Positions 63,334-64,000 of a stretch of 64,000 bases of DNA are shown here, one piece after another. Location of the stretch: the NCBI GenBank assembly GCA_037954235.1, contig JBBMOA010000016.1:20428383-20492382 (forward strand), given 5' to 3'. The position numbers and the translations under genes were made by a program. Origin of the DNA: Aulostomus chinensis. Taxonomy: Eukaryota; Chordata; Actinopteri; Syngnathiformes; Aulostomidae. Positions within the stretch are counted from its first letter, which is position 1. Each line of letters opens with the position of its first letter. Under the pieces are notes generated by a model that was not told the DNA's origin, ran no database searches, and was given only the letters and a program-made list of their open reading frames with translations.

Positions 63334-64000
63334 GTCAGTGTGACATATTCTTTTATGAAAGCACTTGAGAAATCATTACAGATTTACCACTCATTCCTAC
63401 AAAATATATATCGATATAGATATATACTTATGTGTGTATATTTATGTGTGTATATATATATGTATAAATATATGTGGTGTGTGCCAGACCATCATAAGAG
63501 CCCGTCATCATTACATCACAAGAAGATTGTAAGACTTACATTTCTCTCTAGATAAAAAGCATATACTTCCATTTTCAGTGGCTTTTGTCCATCAACAGGA
63601 TTCCACAAAAACAACAAAGCAGATTTTCACCAAACTTGGTGGAAGGGAGTAACACATTCAGTTTTAGGGCAGATTAGTCATAGCGACACCTGGTGGTAAC
63701 AGGAAAAAAAATGAGACCCACTGGTCCACATTTTTCCAACCCCAATCCAGTGCTAATATACATCGGCCAATACTGGTTTCTAGAGCAGAGACTGTTTTCT
63801 TGAATATTACTATCCTTATCGTTGCTGGCACTATGTTCATTGTTCCATTCTGTGCAATTTACATTTACTGGTACTTCAAAATATATATACAAATACATTC
63901 AAATAAAATGTGTTCCAAACCAATTTATTTTGTGTGGTACATGTCCACGATCAGCGCTCGGCACCATTGTTCCAATATTTGAACTCTAAAGGAAGCCAGC
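63334..64000 (+). other. valop: valop intron 3, partial
   Basis: After the donor the reading frame runs on to 63555 through a TA/TG-rich stretch with no opsin similarity, so it is intron. The window ends inside it. Confidence 0.85.

Noticed and set aside
63334..63555. Continuation of the opsin frame past residue 231
   Set aside because: It runs into TA/TG-rich sequence without opsin similarity, right after a GTCAGT donor at the conserved intron-3 position.
1..64000. CRISPR arrays, bacterial operons, phage or integron features
   Set aside because: The window is vertebrate nuclear DNA; its repeats are microsatellites and retroposons, with no regularly spaced direct-repeat array.

Overview
This is vertebrate nuclear DNA, almost certainly from a teleost fish. 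The coding sequence is split into short exons with GT-AG introns, the DNA is AT-rich and full of long CA/TG microsatellites, and several fish-type tRNA-derived SINEs are scattered through it. There are no bacterial operons, and most long reading frames are chance frames in repeats. Three genes can be read with confidence. (1) The last three coding exons of inpp5a (inositol polyphosphate-5-phosphatase A, + strand, 1997-6622), followed by a long AT-rich 3' UTR to about 9.2 kb. (2) The complete three-exon homeobox gene nkx6.2 (- strand, 12970 down to 11544, 284 residues). (3) The first three coding exons of a vertebrate-ancient (VA) opsin gene, valop (+ strand, 53553-63333, 231 residues so far). 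The valop exons that would hold TM6, TM7 and the retinal-binding lysine lie beyond the right edge.

Layout: 1-9.2 kb is the 3' end of inpp5a. 9.2-10.3 kb is a short convergent spacer. 10.3-13.5 kb is nkx6.2 with a GC-rich, CCAAT-box promoter. 13.5-53.2 kb is a gene desert of about 40 kb between the divergent nkx6.2 and valop. From 53.2 kb to the end is valop with two large introns. inpp5a next to nkx6.2, tail to tail, matches the arrangement known in other vertebrates (human INPP5A/NKX6-2 at 10q26.3). The desert would suit long-range control of a developmental homeobox gene, but that is inference.

The desert and introns carry at least seven copies of one tRNA-derived SINE with a GATG-type tail; one has a clear target-site duplication. 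There are also a second SINE type, two elements that join the head of the second type to the tail of the first, a broken LINE reverse-transcriptase fragment, a hAT-like fragment and many microsatellites.

The signals most worth a second look are: a 25-bp inverted repeat 3 kb upstream of nkx6.2 whose arms hold perfect NKX6-type sites; a matching 14-bp palindrome in the desert; two abutting near-perfect palindromes in an inpp5a intron; a 19-bp-stem hairpin at 44.5 kb; and a valop 5' leader with six upstream AUGs. I did not find an undescribed multi-gene system. The novelty here, if any, is regulatory.
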